The notes: generated by a model not told the origin, from the letters alone. Shown: positions 28,577 through 38,232, counted from the stretch's first letter. The stretch: 64,000 nucleotides of DNA from a bacterium (GCA_030426085.1 JAUHYW010000001.1:186001-250000); one strand, 5' to 3'. Numbers and translations are program-made.

Positions 28577-29608
28577 ATGTCCGGCTCGAAGTGGGGATTG
28601 TTCTTGGCGCTCGCGCTCGCGGCGTGGGGCTGCAACGGCGGTGGCGGCGGCGGCGCGGCCGACAGCGGCGTGCAGGCGGACACCGGGCCGGGCGGCGAGG
28701 GCGAAGGCGAAGGCGAGGGCGAAGGCGAGGGCGAAGGCGAAGGCGAGGGTGAAGGCGAAGGCGAGGGTGAGGGCGAAGGCGAGGGCGAAGGCGAAGGCGA
28801 AGGCGAGGGTGAGGGCGAAGGCGAGGGTGAGGGCGAAGGCGAAGGAGAGGGTGAGGGCGAAGGCGAGGGCGAGGGTGAAGGAGAGGGCGAAGGCGAAGGT
28901 GAGGGTGAAGGAGAGGGCGAAGGCGAAGGTGAGGGCGAGGGCGAGGGCGAGGGCGAAGGCGAAGGAGAGGGTGAGGGCGAAGGCGAGGCCCTGCCGTTCG
29001 ACTGCAACCTGCTCTGCGACGCCTTCCAGAACGAGTGCGGTGGCGCCTTCGCGATCGCCGGCGACTGCAACAACTGCCTGGACGCCGCCGCCGCCGCCGC
29101 CGACATGCTCACCGATCCCCTCGCCCGCTCGGCTGCGCTGTGCGACGCCGCGGTCGCGGCCGCCGACTGCGCCCGCCTGAGCGCCTGCCTCGCCGACGAG
29201 GACGGCGTGGTGGCCTACGGCGCCGGCGCCAGCGTGCAGGTCGCCGCGGTGCTCGACGGCGCGCCGCTGCAGCTCGACACCGCCGAGGCGGTGGCCATCG
29301 TCGGCACCAAGAACGACGGCGGCCCCAGCGACCTCGAGGTGCACTTCGAGGCCGAGGGCACCTTCTACGTCATCAAGTTCAACGACCTCGCGGCCGACGC
29401 GGCCAACGCGCCGCTCGACGCCGCCGACAACGACGTGCGGGTCTACATCGCCGACACCCGCACCGACTTCGAGGTGGGCACCGTCATCATCAACCGGTTC
29501 GCGCTCGAGAGCGACGAGCAGCCGGCCGGCTTCGACGTCGAGGCCCGGGTGCAGGTGACCGCCGACGACCCGCTGGCCACGTTCCGCGCGGTGGGCACCT
29601 TCCGCTGA
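28577..29608 (+). CDS. Lipoprotein with (EG)48 linker and Cys-containing domain
   Basis: A 343-residue lipoprotein. The signal peptide ends AAWGC, followed by Gly-rich sequence and then 97 residues of strictly alternating Glu-Gly (41-137), a long acidic flexible spacer. The C-terminal domain starts LPFDCNLLCDAFQNEC, carries ten Cys early on, and then a beta-rich part (VHFEAEGTFYVIKFND). The layout resembles other delta-proteobacterial GEGEGE-linked lipoproteins, where the linker holds a domain away from the membrane. GGGGG precedes the ATG. Repeat length is likely to vary between strains. A strong hairpin follows the stop. Confidence 0.85.
   Translation: MSGSKWGLFLALALAAWGCNGGGGGGAADSGVQADTGPGGEGEGEGEGEGEGEGEGEGEGEGEGEGEGEGEGEGEGEGEGEGEGEGEGEGEGEGEGEGEGEGEGEGEGEGEGEGEGEGEGEGEGEGEGEGEGEGEGEALPFDCNLLCDAFQNECGGAFAIAGDCNNCLDAAAAAADMLTDPLARSAALCDAAVAAADCARLSACLADEDGVVAYGAGASVQVAAVLDGAPLQLDTAEAVAIVGTKNDGGPSDLEVHFEAEGTFYVIKFNDLAADAANAPLDAADNDVRVYIADTRTDFEVGTVIINRFALESDEQPAGFDVEARVQVTADDPLATFRAVGTFR
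28697..28987 (+). repeat. Simple GARGGH-type hexamer tract coding for (EG)48
   Basis: About 291 bp of GAG/GAA alternating with GGC/GGT/GGA codons. Codon choice is mixed, but short blocks recur (for example GAGGGTGAAGG), consistent with slippage plus drift. Confidence 0.95.
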
Positions 29609-29614
29609 GCCGGC

Positions 29615-29636
29615 GGCCCCGGCCGGCGCCGGGGCC
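29615..29636 (+). terminator. Very stable hairpin between EG lipoprotein and MBOAT genes
   Basis: GGCCCCGGC (29615-29623) and GCCGGGGCC (29628-29636) form a perfect 9-bp stem with a 4-nt loop, 6 nt after the stop. It lacks a U-tract. Confidence 0.5.
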
Positions 29637-29665
29637 CGCGCGACCCCCTCCCGGAGAGCGACGAC

Positions 29666-31096
29666 GTGCTGTTCAACTCGCTGGCCTTCGCCGTCTTCAT
29701 CGTCGTCTTCTACAACGGCTACCTGCACTTGCAGCGCACCAAGACCTGGCAGAACGTCTGGCTGCTGCTGGGCAGCTACGTCTTCTACGGCTGGTGGGAC
29801 TGGCGCTTCCTCTCGCTCTTGTGGATCAGCACCGCCGTCGACTTCTTCGTCGGCCGCCGCCTCGCCCGCAGCGACGACCCCCGGGTCCGCAAGCGGTGGA
29901 TGATCCTCTCCCTGTGCACCAACCTGGGCATCCTGGGGCTGTTCAAGTACTTCGACTTCTTCACCGAGAGCTTCGCCGAGATCGCCGGCAGCGTGGGGTG
30001 GCAGGTCGACGCGCTGACCCTGGGGCTGGTGCTGCCCGTCGGCATCTCGTTCTACACCTTCCAGACGCTCAGCTACACGATCGACATCTACCGCCGGCGG
30101 CTCGAGCCCACCGACGATCTGCTCGACTTCGCAGTCTACGTCGCGTTCTTCCCCCAGCTCGTCGCCGGCCCCATCGAGCGGGCGTCCCACTTCCTGCCCC
30201 AGGTGGCGAAGGCCCGCACCATCGCGCCGGGCCAGATCGAGGGCGGGCTGTGGCTCATCGTGTGGGGCCTGTTCAAGAAGGTGGTCATCGCCGACAACGT
30301 CGCCGGGGTGGCCAACACCGTCTTCAACGGCTACGGCGACTACCAGGGCCTGGACCTGCTCATCGGCGCGCTGGCGTTCACCGTGCAGATCTACGGCGAC
30401 TTCAGCGGCTACAGCGACATCGCCCGGGGGCTGGCCAAGCTCATGGGCTTCGAGCTGATGGTGAACTTCGCCCTGCCCTACTTCTCGCGCACGCCGAGCG
30501 AGTTCTGGCGCCGATGGCACATCAGCCTGTCGAGCTGGCTGCGGGACTACCTCTACATCTCGCTGGGCGGCAACCGCGGCGGGCGGTACAAGACCTATCG
30601 CAACCTGAGCCTGACGATGCTGCTCGGCGGCCTGTGGCACGGCGCGGCGTGGAACTTCGTGCTGTGGGGCGCCTTCCACGGGCTCATCCTGTGCCTGTAC
30701 CGGCCGCTCGAGATCCGCAAGCGCAAGGCAGACAAGGGCCCGGGGCCGCTGCCGCTGCGGGTCGGCAAGGCGTTCGGCGGGTGGCTGATCTTCTTCACGC
30801 TGACCGTCATCGGCTGGGTCCTCTTCCGGGCCGAGAGCGTGCCTCAGATCCAGCACTTCCTGACGCACATGTGGAGCTTCGACGACTCGAAGAGCACCGC
30901 CGACATGGCCACCACGCTCGGCTGGTGCGCGCTGCCGCTGGTCGTCGCCCAGATCGTGCAGTACACCCGCCACGATCTGCTCGCCCCCATCCGCGGGCCG
31001 TGGATCTGGCGCGCGGCCCTGTGCGCGCTGCTCGCCGCCGCCCTGCCGCTGTTCGCGCCGGGCGAGTCGGTGGAGTTCATCTACTTCCAGTTCTGA
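29666..31096 (+). CDS. MBOAT-family O-acyltransferase (AlgI-like)
   Basis: A 476-residue polytopic inner-membrane enzyme. The MBOAT hallmarks are present: VYVAFFPQLVAGPI, ALAFTVQIYGDFSGYSDIA, the EFWRRWHISLSSWLRDYLY segment, and the invariant His in LLGGLWHGAAWNFVLWG. AlgI-type members move acetyl groups across the membrane onto exopolysaccharides or cell-wall polymers. The start is GTG 29666 after GGAGAG. The usual SGNH/AlgJ-AlgX partner is not next to it; a CotH-type lipoprotein gene follows after 75 nt, so the acceptor is unknown. Confidence 0.93.
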   Translation: MLFNSLAFAVFIVVFYNGYLHLQRTKTWQNVWLLLGSYVFYGWWDWRFLSLLWISTAVDFFVGRRLARSDDPRVRKRWMILSLCTNLGILGLFKYFDFFTESFAEIAGSVGWQVDALTLGLVLPVGISFYTFQTLSYTIDIYRRRLEPTDDLLDFAVYVAFFPQLVAGPIERASHFLPQVAKARTIAPGQIEGGLWLIVWGLFKKVVIADNVAGVANTVFNGYGDYQGLDLLIGALAFTVQIYGDFSGYSDIARGLAKLMGFELMVNFALPYFSRTPSEFWRRWHISLSSWLRDYLYISLGGNRGGRYKTYRNLSLTMLLGGLWHGAAWNFVLWGAFHGLILCLYRPLEIRKRKADKGPGPLPLRVGKAFGGWLIFFTLTVIGWVLFRAESVPQIQHFLTHMWSFDDSKSTADMATTLGWCALPLVVAQIVQYTRHDLLAPIRGPWIWRAALCALLAAALPLFAPGESVEFIYFQF

Positions 31097-31171
31097 TCGG
31101 GCGCCCTCGGGCTGGTCTCTGTCACCGCATCCGGTCTACCGTCGTCGTTCGACCGCCACCGGGAGGTCACG

Positions 31172-34100
31172 ATGCCACGACGCCGACGCCACTTCCTCGT
31201 CACCGGGCTCACGCTGTGGGCCCTCGTCGGCTGCGATCCGTCGTCGACGGCGCCCCTCGACGCGCGCCCGGTGGACGGTGATCCACCGGCCGACGCCGGG
31301 GGCGAGGCCGACAGCGGGCTCGACGGGGCGCTCGACATGGCCCCGTCCGATCTCGACGCAGCGCCCGACCCGCTCGACGGGGCCCTGCCCGATATCGCCG
31401 GGCCGGATGGGACCTCGCCCGACCGGGGCCTGCCCGACGGGGCCGCCGGGGACACGGCCCTGACCGACGCGGCCGCGCCGGATATGGCATCGCCTGACGT
31501 GGCGGCGCCCGACATGGCCCTGCCCGACCCCGACGCCGCCGTCGACATGCGGATCGACGCCGGACCGCCCCCGCTCGACCCGCCGCAGATCACCGAGGTC
31601 GCCGCCCGCGACGGCGCCGGCGTGGTCGACGAAGACGACGAGCCGTCCGACTGGCTCGAGCTGTACAACCCCAACCCGGTCCCCTACCTGCTCGCCGACC
31701 ACCACCTCACCGACGACCGCGACGACCCCTTCGGCTGGGCCCTGCCCCCGGTCGACATCCCGCCCCGCGGGTACCGGGTCGTCTTCGCCTCGGGCAAGGA
31801 CCGCGCCCCGCTCGACGGCCCGCTGCACACCGACTTCCGGCTGTCGGCCGAGGGCGAATACCTCGCGCTGACCGACCCCGACGGGGCCGTGCTCGACGCG
31901 TGGGACGGCTGGCCGCCGCAGATCGAGGCCGCGACGTGGGGCCGGCCGATGACCGTCGAGCGCCGCCCGCTCGACGCCCCGGCTCGGGCGGTCCCCCTGG
32001 CCGACGCCGCCCCCGGCTGGACCGGCCCGGTCTTCGCCGACGGCCCGTGGCCCCTGGTCGCGCTGCCGCTCGGCGTCGACCGCGCCGACCCCGACGCGCC
32101 GATCGCGACCCCGTTGGACGCGCCGGGCGCCGCGCTGCGCCTGCGGGTCGAGGTGCCCCCCAACCCCGGCCACCTCGAAGTGAGCCTGCGCTTCGCGGAC
32201 GGCGTCGCGGTCTGGCTGGATGGCGTGCCGGTCTTCGCGTATGGCATGCCCGCCCCGCTCGACGCGGCCGGGCTGCCGACCGACGCGCCCGCCGCCGACG
32301 CCCGGGCGACCGTCGAGCGGGCCCCGGTCGAGGCGTCGGCCCCGCTGCGGATCGCGCTGGACGCCGCCCCCGGGCCGCGGGTCATCGCGCTGGCCGGGCT
32401 GGACGGGCCGGCGGACGACGGGCGCTTCATGCTGGGGGTCGAGGCCGCCGACGTGCGGCGCACGATCGAGCCGGAGCGGCGCTACCTCACCCCGACGCCG
32501 GGCGCCGACAACAGCCCGCCGGTCGACCTCGGCCCGATCGTCTCGGCGTTGACCCGCGACCCGCCGGCCGCGCCCGACACGCCGCTCGAGGTCGTCGCCC
32601 GGGTGCACCCCACCGCGGCGCCCATCGCCTCGGTGCGGCTGACATGGCGGGTGGCCTTCGAGCCGCCCGAGGTCATCGAGCTGGCGCCCGATCCCGATGA
32701 TCCCAGCCTGTACCGCGCCACGCTGCCGGCCGCGGTCATGCTGCCGGGGCAGATGATCCGCTGGTTCGTCGAGGCCGCCGACACCGACGGCCGGACCACC
32801 CGCGAGCCGCCGTTCGCCGATCCCACCGACAGCGAGGAGTACCGGGGCACGGTGGTGGCCGATCCCACGATCGCCAGCGATCTGCCGGTGCTGCACTGGT
32901 TCATGGAGCGCCCCGAGCTGGCCGATCGGGCCAGCGGCGGGCGGGCGAGCATCTGGTTCGACGGCGAGCTGTACGACAACGTGCGCTTCGATCTGCACGG
33001 GCAGTCGACCCGCGGCTTCCCCAAGAAGAGCTACGACGTCGACCTCAACCGGGACCACCGCTTCCGCCTGAGCGACGATCTGGGGCGCATGAAGGACTTC
33101 AACCTGCTGACCACCTACGCCGACAAGTCGCGGGTGCGCAATACGCTGGCCTACGGCGCGTTGGCGTCCATCGGCGCCGATCACCACCTGGCCTTCCCCA
33201 TGCGCGTGCAGCGCAACCGGAGCTTCTTCGCGGTGGCCGACTTCGTCGAGGACGGCGACGACCGCTGGATCGAGCGGCTGGGCTACGACCCGGTCGGGCC
33301 GCTGTACAAGGTCTACGACGGGGCCTACGACCCCGGCCGGGCCGAGAAGAAGACCCGCCGCGAAGAAGACAACGCCGACTACGCCGCGCTCATCGCCGGG
33401 CTCGGGCTGCCGCCGGCCGAGCGGCGGGCCTTCCTTTACGACAACGTCGACCTCGCCCGCATGGCGAACTACCTCGCCGGCAACGCGCTGCACGCCACCG
33501 TCGACTGCTGCCACAAGAACTACTATCTGTACCGCGACGCCGCCCGGCTCGAGTGGTGGATGATGACCTGGGACGTCGACCTGAGCTTCGGCCGGGTGTG
33601 GACCGGCAACTACTTCGACGACCGGATGTACCCCGAGAACGGGCTCTTCCTCGGTCGGGACACCGGCAGCCGCAACCAGCTCCTGCTCGCGCTCTATGAC
33701 GACCCGGCCTTCGTCGAGATGTACCTCCGGCGGACCCGCTCGGTGCTCGACGCGATGCTCCAGCCGCCCGGCACCCCGCCCGAGGCGCTCATCCTCGAGG
33801 CCCGGGTGGACGCCCTCACCGCGCAGATCGGCGACGACGCCCGGCTCGACGCCGAGCGCTGGCCCACCTGGGGCGAGCCGCAGACGATGCTGGAGGCCGC
33901 CCGCCGGCTGAAGGACGACTTCCTCGCGCCCCGCCGGGCGTGGGTCTACGGCGCGCTGGTGCAGCACGAGCCGGGGGTGATCCTGATCCCGCCCGAGCCC
34001 GGCGCGGCGCTGGGGCGCTACCGGGTGCCGCTGGTCGACGACCCCGAGCAGGCGTGGACCGCCCCCGACTTCGACGACGCCGACTGGATCGAGGCGCCCC

Positions 34101-34885
34101 TGGGCCTGGGCTATGAGAACGCGCCCGCGGACTACGACGGCTTCATCGCCACCGTCGTGCGCCCCACCGATCTGGACCCCGCCGCGACCGGGATCCAGCT
34201 CCGGGTGCCCTTCGTCGTCGACGACCCGGCCGCGGTCGACACGCTCACCCTGTCGCTGCGCTACGACGACGGCGTCGTGGCGTGGCTCAACGGGGTCGAG
34301 GTGGCCCGGCGCAACGTCGAGGGGCTGCCGGCGTGGGACGCGGGCGCGGTCAACCACCCCGACAATCAGGCGGTGTCATTCGAAGGCATCGACATCAGCG
34401 CCGCCCTCCCCGCCCTACGCCCGGGGCTCAACGTGCTGGCGATCCACGTCGTCAACACCAACCCCGGCAGCAGCGATCTGTTGATCCAGCCGGCCCTGGT
34501 CGACGGCGCCCTGGGCGAAGGCGTCCTGCCCCCGGCCCAGGCCCCGGATGCCATCGTGCATGCCATCGACATGCAGGCGCCCGACGACCCGGCCGAGGCG
34601 TGGATCGCCGTCGAGAACCCGGAGCCGGTCGCGGTCGATGTCAGCGACTGGCTGGTGCGCGGCGCGGGCATCGAGCACCGCTTCACCCCGGGCACGGTCA
34701 TCCCGGCGGGGGGCACGCTCTACGTGGTGGCCGACAGCGTGCGTTTCCGGGCCCGGGCCGAGAGCCCGACCGGCGGCGAGGGTCTGTTCGTGCAGGGCGA
34801 CTGGCGCGGCCAGTTGGTCCCGGCGTTCGGTCTGCCCGATGTCATCCGCCCGGACGGCGCGGTGATCGCGCCGGGCGGGCTGTGA
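31172..34885 (+). CDS. CotH-kinase/lamin-tail-domain lipoprotein
   Basis: A 1237-residue lipoprotein: lipobox LVGC, then an Asp/Ala/Gly/Pro linker to about residue 130. A lamin-tail domain follows (EPSDWLELYNPNP, about 130-260), then a jelly-roll-like region (LEVSLRFADGVAVWLDGV). The CotH domain (about 565-870) has HGQSTRGFPKKSYDVDLN, HKNYYLYRD and MTWDVDLSFGRVW. A second jelly-roll copy (LTLSLRYDDGVVAWLNGV) and a second lamin-tail-like end follow. CotH proteins of spore formers are protein kinases; here the fold is extracytoplasmic and its substrate unknown. GGGAGGTC precedes the ATG. Confidence 0.9.
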   Translation: MPRRRRHFLVTGLTLWALVGCDPSSTAPLDARPVDGDPPADAGGEADSGLDGALDMAPSDLDAAPDPLDGALPDIAGPDGTSPDRGLPDGAAGDTALTDAAAPDMASPDVAAPDMALPDPDAAVDMRIDAGPPPLDPPQITEVAARDGAGVVDEDDEPSDWLELYNPNPVPYLLADHHLTDDRDDPFGWALPPVDIPPRGYRVVFASGKDRAPLDGPLHTDFRLSAEGEYLALTDPDGAVLDAWDGWPPQIEAATWGRPMTVERRPLDAPARAVPLADAAPGWTGPVFADGPWPLVALPLGVDRADPDAPIATPLDAPGAALRLRVEVPPNPGHLEVSLRFADGVAVWLDGVPVFAYGMPAPLDAAGLPTDAPAADARATVERAPVEASAPLRIALDAAPGPRVIALAGLDGPADDGRFMLGVEAADVRRTIEPERRYLTPTPGADNSPPVDLGPIVSALTRDPPAAPDTPLEVVARVHPTAAPIASVRLTWRVAFEPPEVIELAPDPDDPSLYRATLPAAVMLPGQMIRWFVEAADTDGRTTREPPFADPTDSEEYRGTVVADPTIASDLPVLHWFMERPELADRASGGRASIWFDGELYDNVRFDLHGQSTRGFPKKSYDVDLNRDHRFRLSDDLGRMKDFNLLTTYADKSRVRNTLAYGALASIGADHHLAFPMRVQRNRSFFAVADFVEDGDDRWIERLGYDPVGPLYKVYDGAYDPGRAEKKTRREEDNADYAALIAGLGLPPAERRAFLYDNVDLARMANYLAGNALHATVDCCHKNYYLYRDAARLEWWMMTWDVDLSFGRVWTGNYFDDRMYPENGLFLGRDTGSRNQLLLALYDDPAFVEMYLRRTRSVLDAMLQPPGTPPEALILEARVDALTAQIGDDARLDAERWPTWGEPQTMLEAARRLKDDFLAPRRAWVYGALVQHEPGVILIPPEPGAALGRYRVPLVDDPEQAWTAPDFDDADWIEAPLGLGYENAPADYDGFIATVVRPTDLDPAATGIQLRVPFVVDDPAAVDTLTLSLRYDDGVVAWLNGVEVARRNVEGLPAWDAGAVNHPDNQAVSFEGIDISAALPALRPGLNVLAIHVVNTNPGSSDLLIQPALVDGALGEGVLPPAQAPDAIVHAIDMQAPDDPAEAWIAVENPEPVAVDVSDWLVRGAGIEHRFTPGTVIPAGGTLYVVADSVRFRARAESPTGGEGLFVQGDWRGQLVPAFGLPDVIRPDGAVIAPGGL

Positions 34886-34888
34886 TCC

Positions 34889-34903
34889 GAGGCGCCGCGC
34901 CTC
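34889..34903. terminator. Hairpin between convergent CotH and lipoprotein genes
   Basis: GAGGCG (34889-34894) and CGCCTC (34898-34903) around CCG, between the two stop codons. It could serve both strands. Confidence 0.4.
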
Positions 34904-35792
34904 AGTCGTCGAGGTCGTCGTCGTCCCCGCCGCTGCCCGGCGGCTCGCGGTCGTCGGGGTCCTCGGTGCACTGAAGCTCCTGGCGGCCGAAGGCGCCGTC
35001 GGTGGCGACCCACGGGGCGCCGGTGTCGCCGAGGTAGGTGATCGTCAGCGCGGTGCCCTGGATGTCGTCGGCGCCCGTCGCCCGGGTGCGGCCGTAGACG
35101 ATCGTGCCCGCCGCCGGGCAGAACGCGTCGCAGCCGTAATAGTCGTCGACCGACGTCAGGAAGATCTCGTCGTCCAGCGAGCTGCTCCACTCGCCGTCGA
35201 TGGAGAAGCAGGCGTCGCTCCACTCGATGTCGTAGGTGCCGAGGCGCCCCACGATCAGGTCGTCGGGGGTGGTGCCGAGGCCCTCGGTGGTGACCGAGGC
35301 CCGGTGGGCGCCGAGCGGCTGCGGGGCGTAGTCGGCGGTGGCGTTGATGGTCATCGTGGCGTCGCCGATCTCGAGGCCGGTGGCGGTGAGGTTGAGGGTG
35401 GCCCCGTCGTCGTCGGCGGCGGTGAAGACGACCGCCGCGGTGCCCGAGACGCTCAGCGCCCGGGGGCCGGCGCAGCCGTCGAGCGTCATCGTGAGGGTGG
35501 CGTCGACCACCTCGGTCTCGACGCAGTCGGCGGGGGTGAAGACCATCGGCAGGGCCATCGCGACGGCCGGGGCGATGGCCGATGGCATCTCGCCGGGCGG
35601 GATCTGCTCGGCGATGGCCATCAGCAGGGTGGCTTCGAGACGGGTGAGCGACATCGACTCGACGGCGGCGCGGGCCTCTTCGCTGTCGCGGGGGGTGAGG
35701 GCGTCTTCGACCGCGTCGCAGCCGGAGAGCGCGGCGGCGAGCGCGAGCAGGCACACGGCCGGGCGGGCGGTTCGGTTCCCGAGTGATCGCAT
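34902..35792 (-). CDS. Lipoprotein with beta-rich domain and acidic tail
   Basis: A 296-residue lipoprotein: lipobox LSGC, a helical part (VESMSLTRLEATLLMAIAEQ), then a beta-rich domain with conserved-looking repeats (LTMTLDGCAG; LNLTATGLEIGDATMTINAT) and three Cys pairs. The C-terminus is Gly/Asp-rich (GGDDDDLDD). I do not recognise a family. It lies on the same strand as the lipase-like gene 90 nt upstream, with a hairpin between, so probably a separate unit. Only GGGATGCC is available as a ribosome site. Confidence 0.78.
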   Translation of the reverse strand: MRSLGNRTARPAVCLLALAAALSGCDAVEDALTPRDSEEARAAVESMSLTRLEATLLMAIAEQIPPGEMPSAIAPAVAMALPMVFTPADCVETEVVDATLTMTLDGCAGPRALSVSGTAAVVFTAADDDGATLNLTATGLEIGDATMTINATADYAPQPLGAHRASVTTEGLGTTPDDLIVGRLGTYDIEWSDACFSIDGEWSSSLDDEIFLTSVDDYYGCDAFCPAAGTIVYGRTRATGADDIQGTALTITYLGDTGAPWVATDGAFGRQELQCTEDPDDREPPGSGGDDDDLDD

Positions 35793-35814
35793 TGGGGCAT
35801 CCCTGGGGGCTGGG

Positions 35815-35829
35815 CGGGCCGGCGGCCCG
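35815..35829 (-). terminator. Hairpin downstream of the lipase-like lipoprotein gene
   Basis: CGGGCC (35815-35820) and GGCCCG (35824-35829) with a 3-nt loop, about 54 nt after the stop at 35883. No U-tract. Confidence 0.3.
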
Positions 35830-35882
35830 TTGGTGGTTCGTGATGGGCGGTGGACGGCGGCGCGATGCCGCAGGGGCCCGCG

Positions 35883-38009
35883 CTATTCAGCGGGCTCGGC
35901 GGGCGGCGCGTCTTCGGGGATGGCGCTCAGGTCGGGGCAGGTCCCGCCGTCGCACACATCGATGATCTCGCCGGTCCGGAAGAAGTGGGCCATCTGTCGG
36001 TTCTGGGCGTCGAGGTGGCGGGCGTTCTCGTGGGGGTCGCCGTTGGCCGGGTCTTCCTCGGGCGGGCGGTTGCCCGGCGCCGGCCAGGCGTTGCCGAAGT
36101 GCCAGTTGACGACGCCCGATCCGACGTGGGGGTAGCTCTGCTCGGCGGCGAGCGGCACGTCGCGCACGTCGTCGTAGTTGACCATCAGCGGCACCCCGAT
36201 GTCGCTGCGGGCGAGGTTCTCGACGCTGACGAGCGGCACCTGATAGTCGCCGACGGCCACGTCGACGAGCGCCTGAGCCGGCGCGCGCCCGGGCAGCGGA
36301 TCGGCGAGGTGGCGGTAGTAGCTGATGCTGTCGGTGCCGTCCCACAAGAGCTGCATCAGGGCGATGGCCACGAGCTGGTCGGGGCGGCCGGTGTAGACCC
36401 CGCCGAGGATCGCGAAGAACGGCTCGAAGTTGCGCGAGCGCTCGAGCAGGGTCGCGTAGTTGGCCCCGGCCACGCTCAGCGCGCCCCGCTGTACGTCGGG
36501 GCTGACGCTGAGGAAGGTCGCCCCGAAGATGGCCCCCTGGCTGATGCCCCAGTAATAGCTCTCCCCTTCGGCGAGGGTCACCCCCAGCTCGGCGACCTCG
36601 GGCAGCGAGGTGAAGCGGCGCTGCATCGCCCGGGTGATCAGCACGTACTCGACGAGCCCCTGGTGCAGCCGGTCGGCGAGCCAGGTGAAGCGGGAGACGT
36701 CGGTCAGCACGGTCAGCGCGTGCTCGTCGCGATCCCACTGGCTCATGCCGATGAGATCGACGGCGTATGTGATGAAGCGATGGTTCTGGTCGACCCGCCC
36801 GTGGAACCAGCCGCACTCTCGGGGCGGGTACTTGCCGCAGTCCCGGGTCCAGCCCAGATCGGCGGCGTCCTTGGCGTCGCCGAACATGCCGTGGCCGTGG
36901 TTGATCAGGCCGTGGGGGGTGCCATCGAGCGCCGAATACGGGATGGAGGCGTACCACCGCACCTCCTCCCGCCAGCCGTTCTGCGCCGGCATCCCGTCGT
37001 CGCCGCGGTTGAAGATCTCGCCCTGCTTGCCCTGATACGGCTCGTCGAGGCGCATGTAGTGCGGCGCCCGGAAGTGCCCCTTGAGGCGGTAGGCGACGTA
37101 GGGGTTGTATTCGAGGCCTTCGGCGTTCTCCGGGTCGGGGCTGTAGCGATCGACGGTCTCGACCACCAGCGCGGGGCCGTCCTCGCCGACGACGTCGAGC
37201 GCGTCGTTCACCATGTGCAGCAGCGGCCCGGTGAGGGCGGCGTCGCTGGCGGTGTGGAACGGCCAGGCCAGGGTCAGCGTATCGCGCTCGATGCCTTCGG
37301 CTTCGAGCCGGGCGAACAGCTCGTCGAAGCGGGCCTGCCGGGCGGCGAGGGGGCCGTCGGCGGCCCCGGCGACCAGCGCGGCGAAGGCCTCCGAGGGCGG
37401 GATGGGGCTGCCGTCGGTCGTCTGCAGCCCGCGCCACGCCACGATGTAATCGGTGTCGGGCTCGAGGATCTCGGCCGGGCGCATGATCGCGATGCGCTCG
37501 GCGGCGTCCGTCGCTCGGGCGTCGAGGTCGATGTAATACGACACCCGCCGCAGGCCGTCGGGGGTCACCTCGAAGAGCAGCGCCGCGGCGTCCTCGGCGA
37601 GCGACTCGGCGACGCGCAGCTCGTCGGGCAGCAGCGTGGGGTCGACGTCGGGGAAGAGCGCCATGATCGGGGTGCCGAGCCCGTAGCCGTCCAGGCGCAG
37701 CCAGGGCCCGGGATCGACGGGGCCCGAGGTCTGGCTGCTCGGCAGCGCGCCGACGGGGAAGTCGAGGCGGTAGCCCGAGGCGCGGCTGTCGTCGGCCACC
37801 AGGTAGCGATCGGACGGCCAGGGGAAGGTGCAGGCGACCGGCTGGAGCGGATCGCAGCCGTCGTCGGCCAACGGTATGCCTTCATCGGGCACGCTCGCGT
37901 CCACCGGGTCGGCGTCGGGGTCGTCGTCACACCCGCACAGCAGCCCCACAGTCATCAGCGCGCCCAGCATCCACCGGATCGCACCCACCTCGCGCACAGT
38001 GTTCCGCAT
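35883..38009 (-). CDS. Lipase-like alpha/beta-hydrolase lipoprotein
   Basis: A 708-residue lipoprotein: signal ending LLCGC, an Asp/Pro linker, then an N-terminal domain beginning CTFPWPSDRYLV, common in myxobacterial secreted lipase-like proteins. An Ig-like stretch follows (PAEILEPDTDYIVAWRGL). The hydrolase region has LINHGHGMFGD, an oxyanion-type segment, and the nucleophile elbow GISQG with Ser490. Candidate acid and His residues lie further on (VPLMVNYDDVRD; YPHVGSGVVNWHF). Substrate unknown; ester or lipid hydrolysis is inferred. ATG 38009 follows GGGAGGGAG. It diverges from the TPR/binding-protein/kinase unit. Confidence 0.82.
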   Translation of the reverse strand: MRNTVREVGAIRWMLGALMTVGLLCGCDDDPDADPVDASVPDEGIPLADDGCDPLQPVACTFPWPSDRYLVADDSRASGYRLDFPVGALPSSQTSGPVDPGPWLRLDGYGLGTPIMALFPDVDPTLLPDELRVAESLAEDAAALLFEVTPDGLRRVSYYIDLDARATDAAERIAIMRPAEILEPDTDYIVAWRGLQTTDGSPIPPSEAFAALVAGAADGPLAARQARFDELFARLEAEGIERDTLTLAWPFHTASDAALTGPLLHMVNDALDVVGEDGPALVVETVDRYSPDPENAEGLEYNPYVAYRLKGHFRAPHYMRLDEPYQGKQGEIFNRGDDGMPAQNGWREEVRWYASIPYSALDGTPHGLINHGHGMFGDAKDAADLGWTRDCGKYPPRECGWFHGRVDQNHRFITYAVDLIGMSQWDRDEHALTVLTDVSRFTWLADRLHQGLVEYVLITRAMQRRFTSLPEVAELGVTLAEGESYYWGISQGAIFGATFLSVSPDVQRGALSVAGANYATLLERSRNFEPFFAILGGVYTGRPDQLVAIALMQLLWDGTDSISYYRHLADPLPGRAPAQALVDVAVGDYQVPLVSVENLARSDIGVPLMVNYDDVRDVPLAAEQSYPHVGSGVVNWHFGNAWPAPGNRPPEEDPANGDPHENARHLDAQNRQMAHFFRTGEIIDVCDGGTCPDLSAIPEDAPPAEPAE

Positions 38010-38136
38010 CGCTCCCTCCCCGGCGACCCCCGCGGGTCGACCCGGGCCACGGTGCCCGACACCCGCGTACGGAATCAACCGCCGAGCGCGCCGTTTCGGG
38101 GCCGCCGGGCCGGCACCCGACATGGCTCGCGGTTAG

Positions 38137-38165
38137 TTGACGGTCCCCCGAGCGAGTCCTACGAT
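38137..38165 (+). promoter_or_regulatory. Candidate promoter of the TPR-binding lipoprotein-kinase unit
   Basis: TTGACG (38137-38142), 17-nt spacer, TACGAT (38160-38165): five and four matches to sigma-70 consensus. It implies a leader of about 60 nt before ATG 38233. Confidence 0.5.
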
Positions 38166-38232
38166 GCGTACGACTCGACGCGCGCCCCGACGTCACCCGC
38201 GGGGCGACAGGCGTCGAGAGGGAGGAAAGCGC

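Noticed and set aside
28697-28987. GARGGH hexamer tract as a telomere-like or regulatory repeat
   Set aside because: It is in frame within a lipoprotein gene with synonymous drift, so it is a protein linker.
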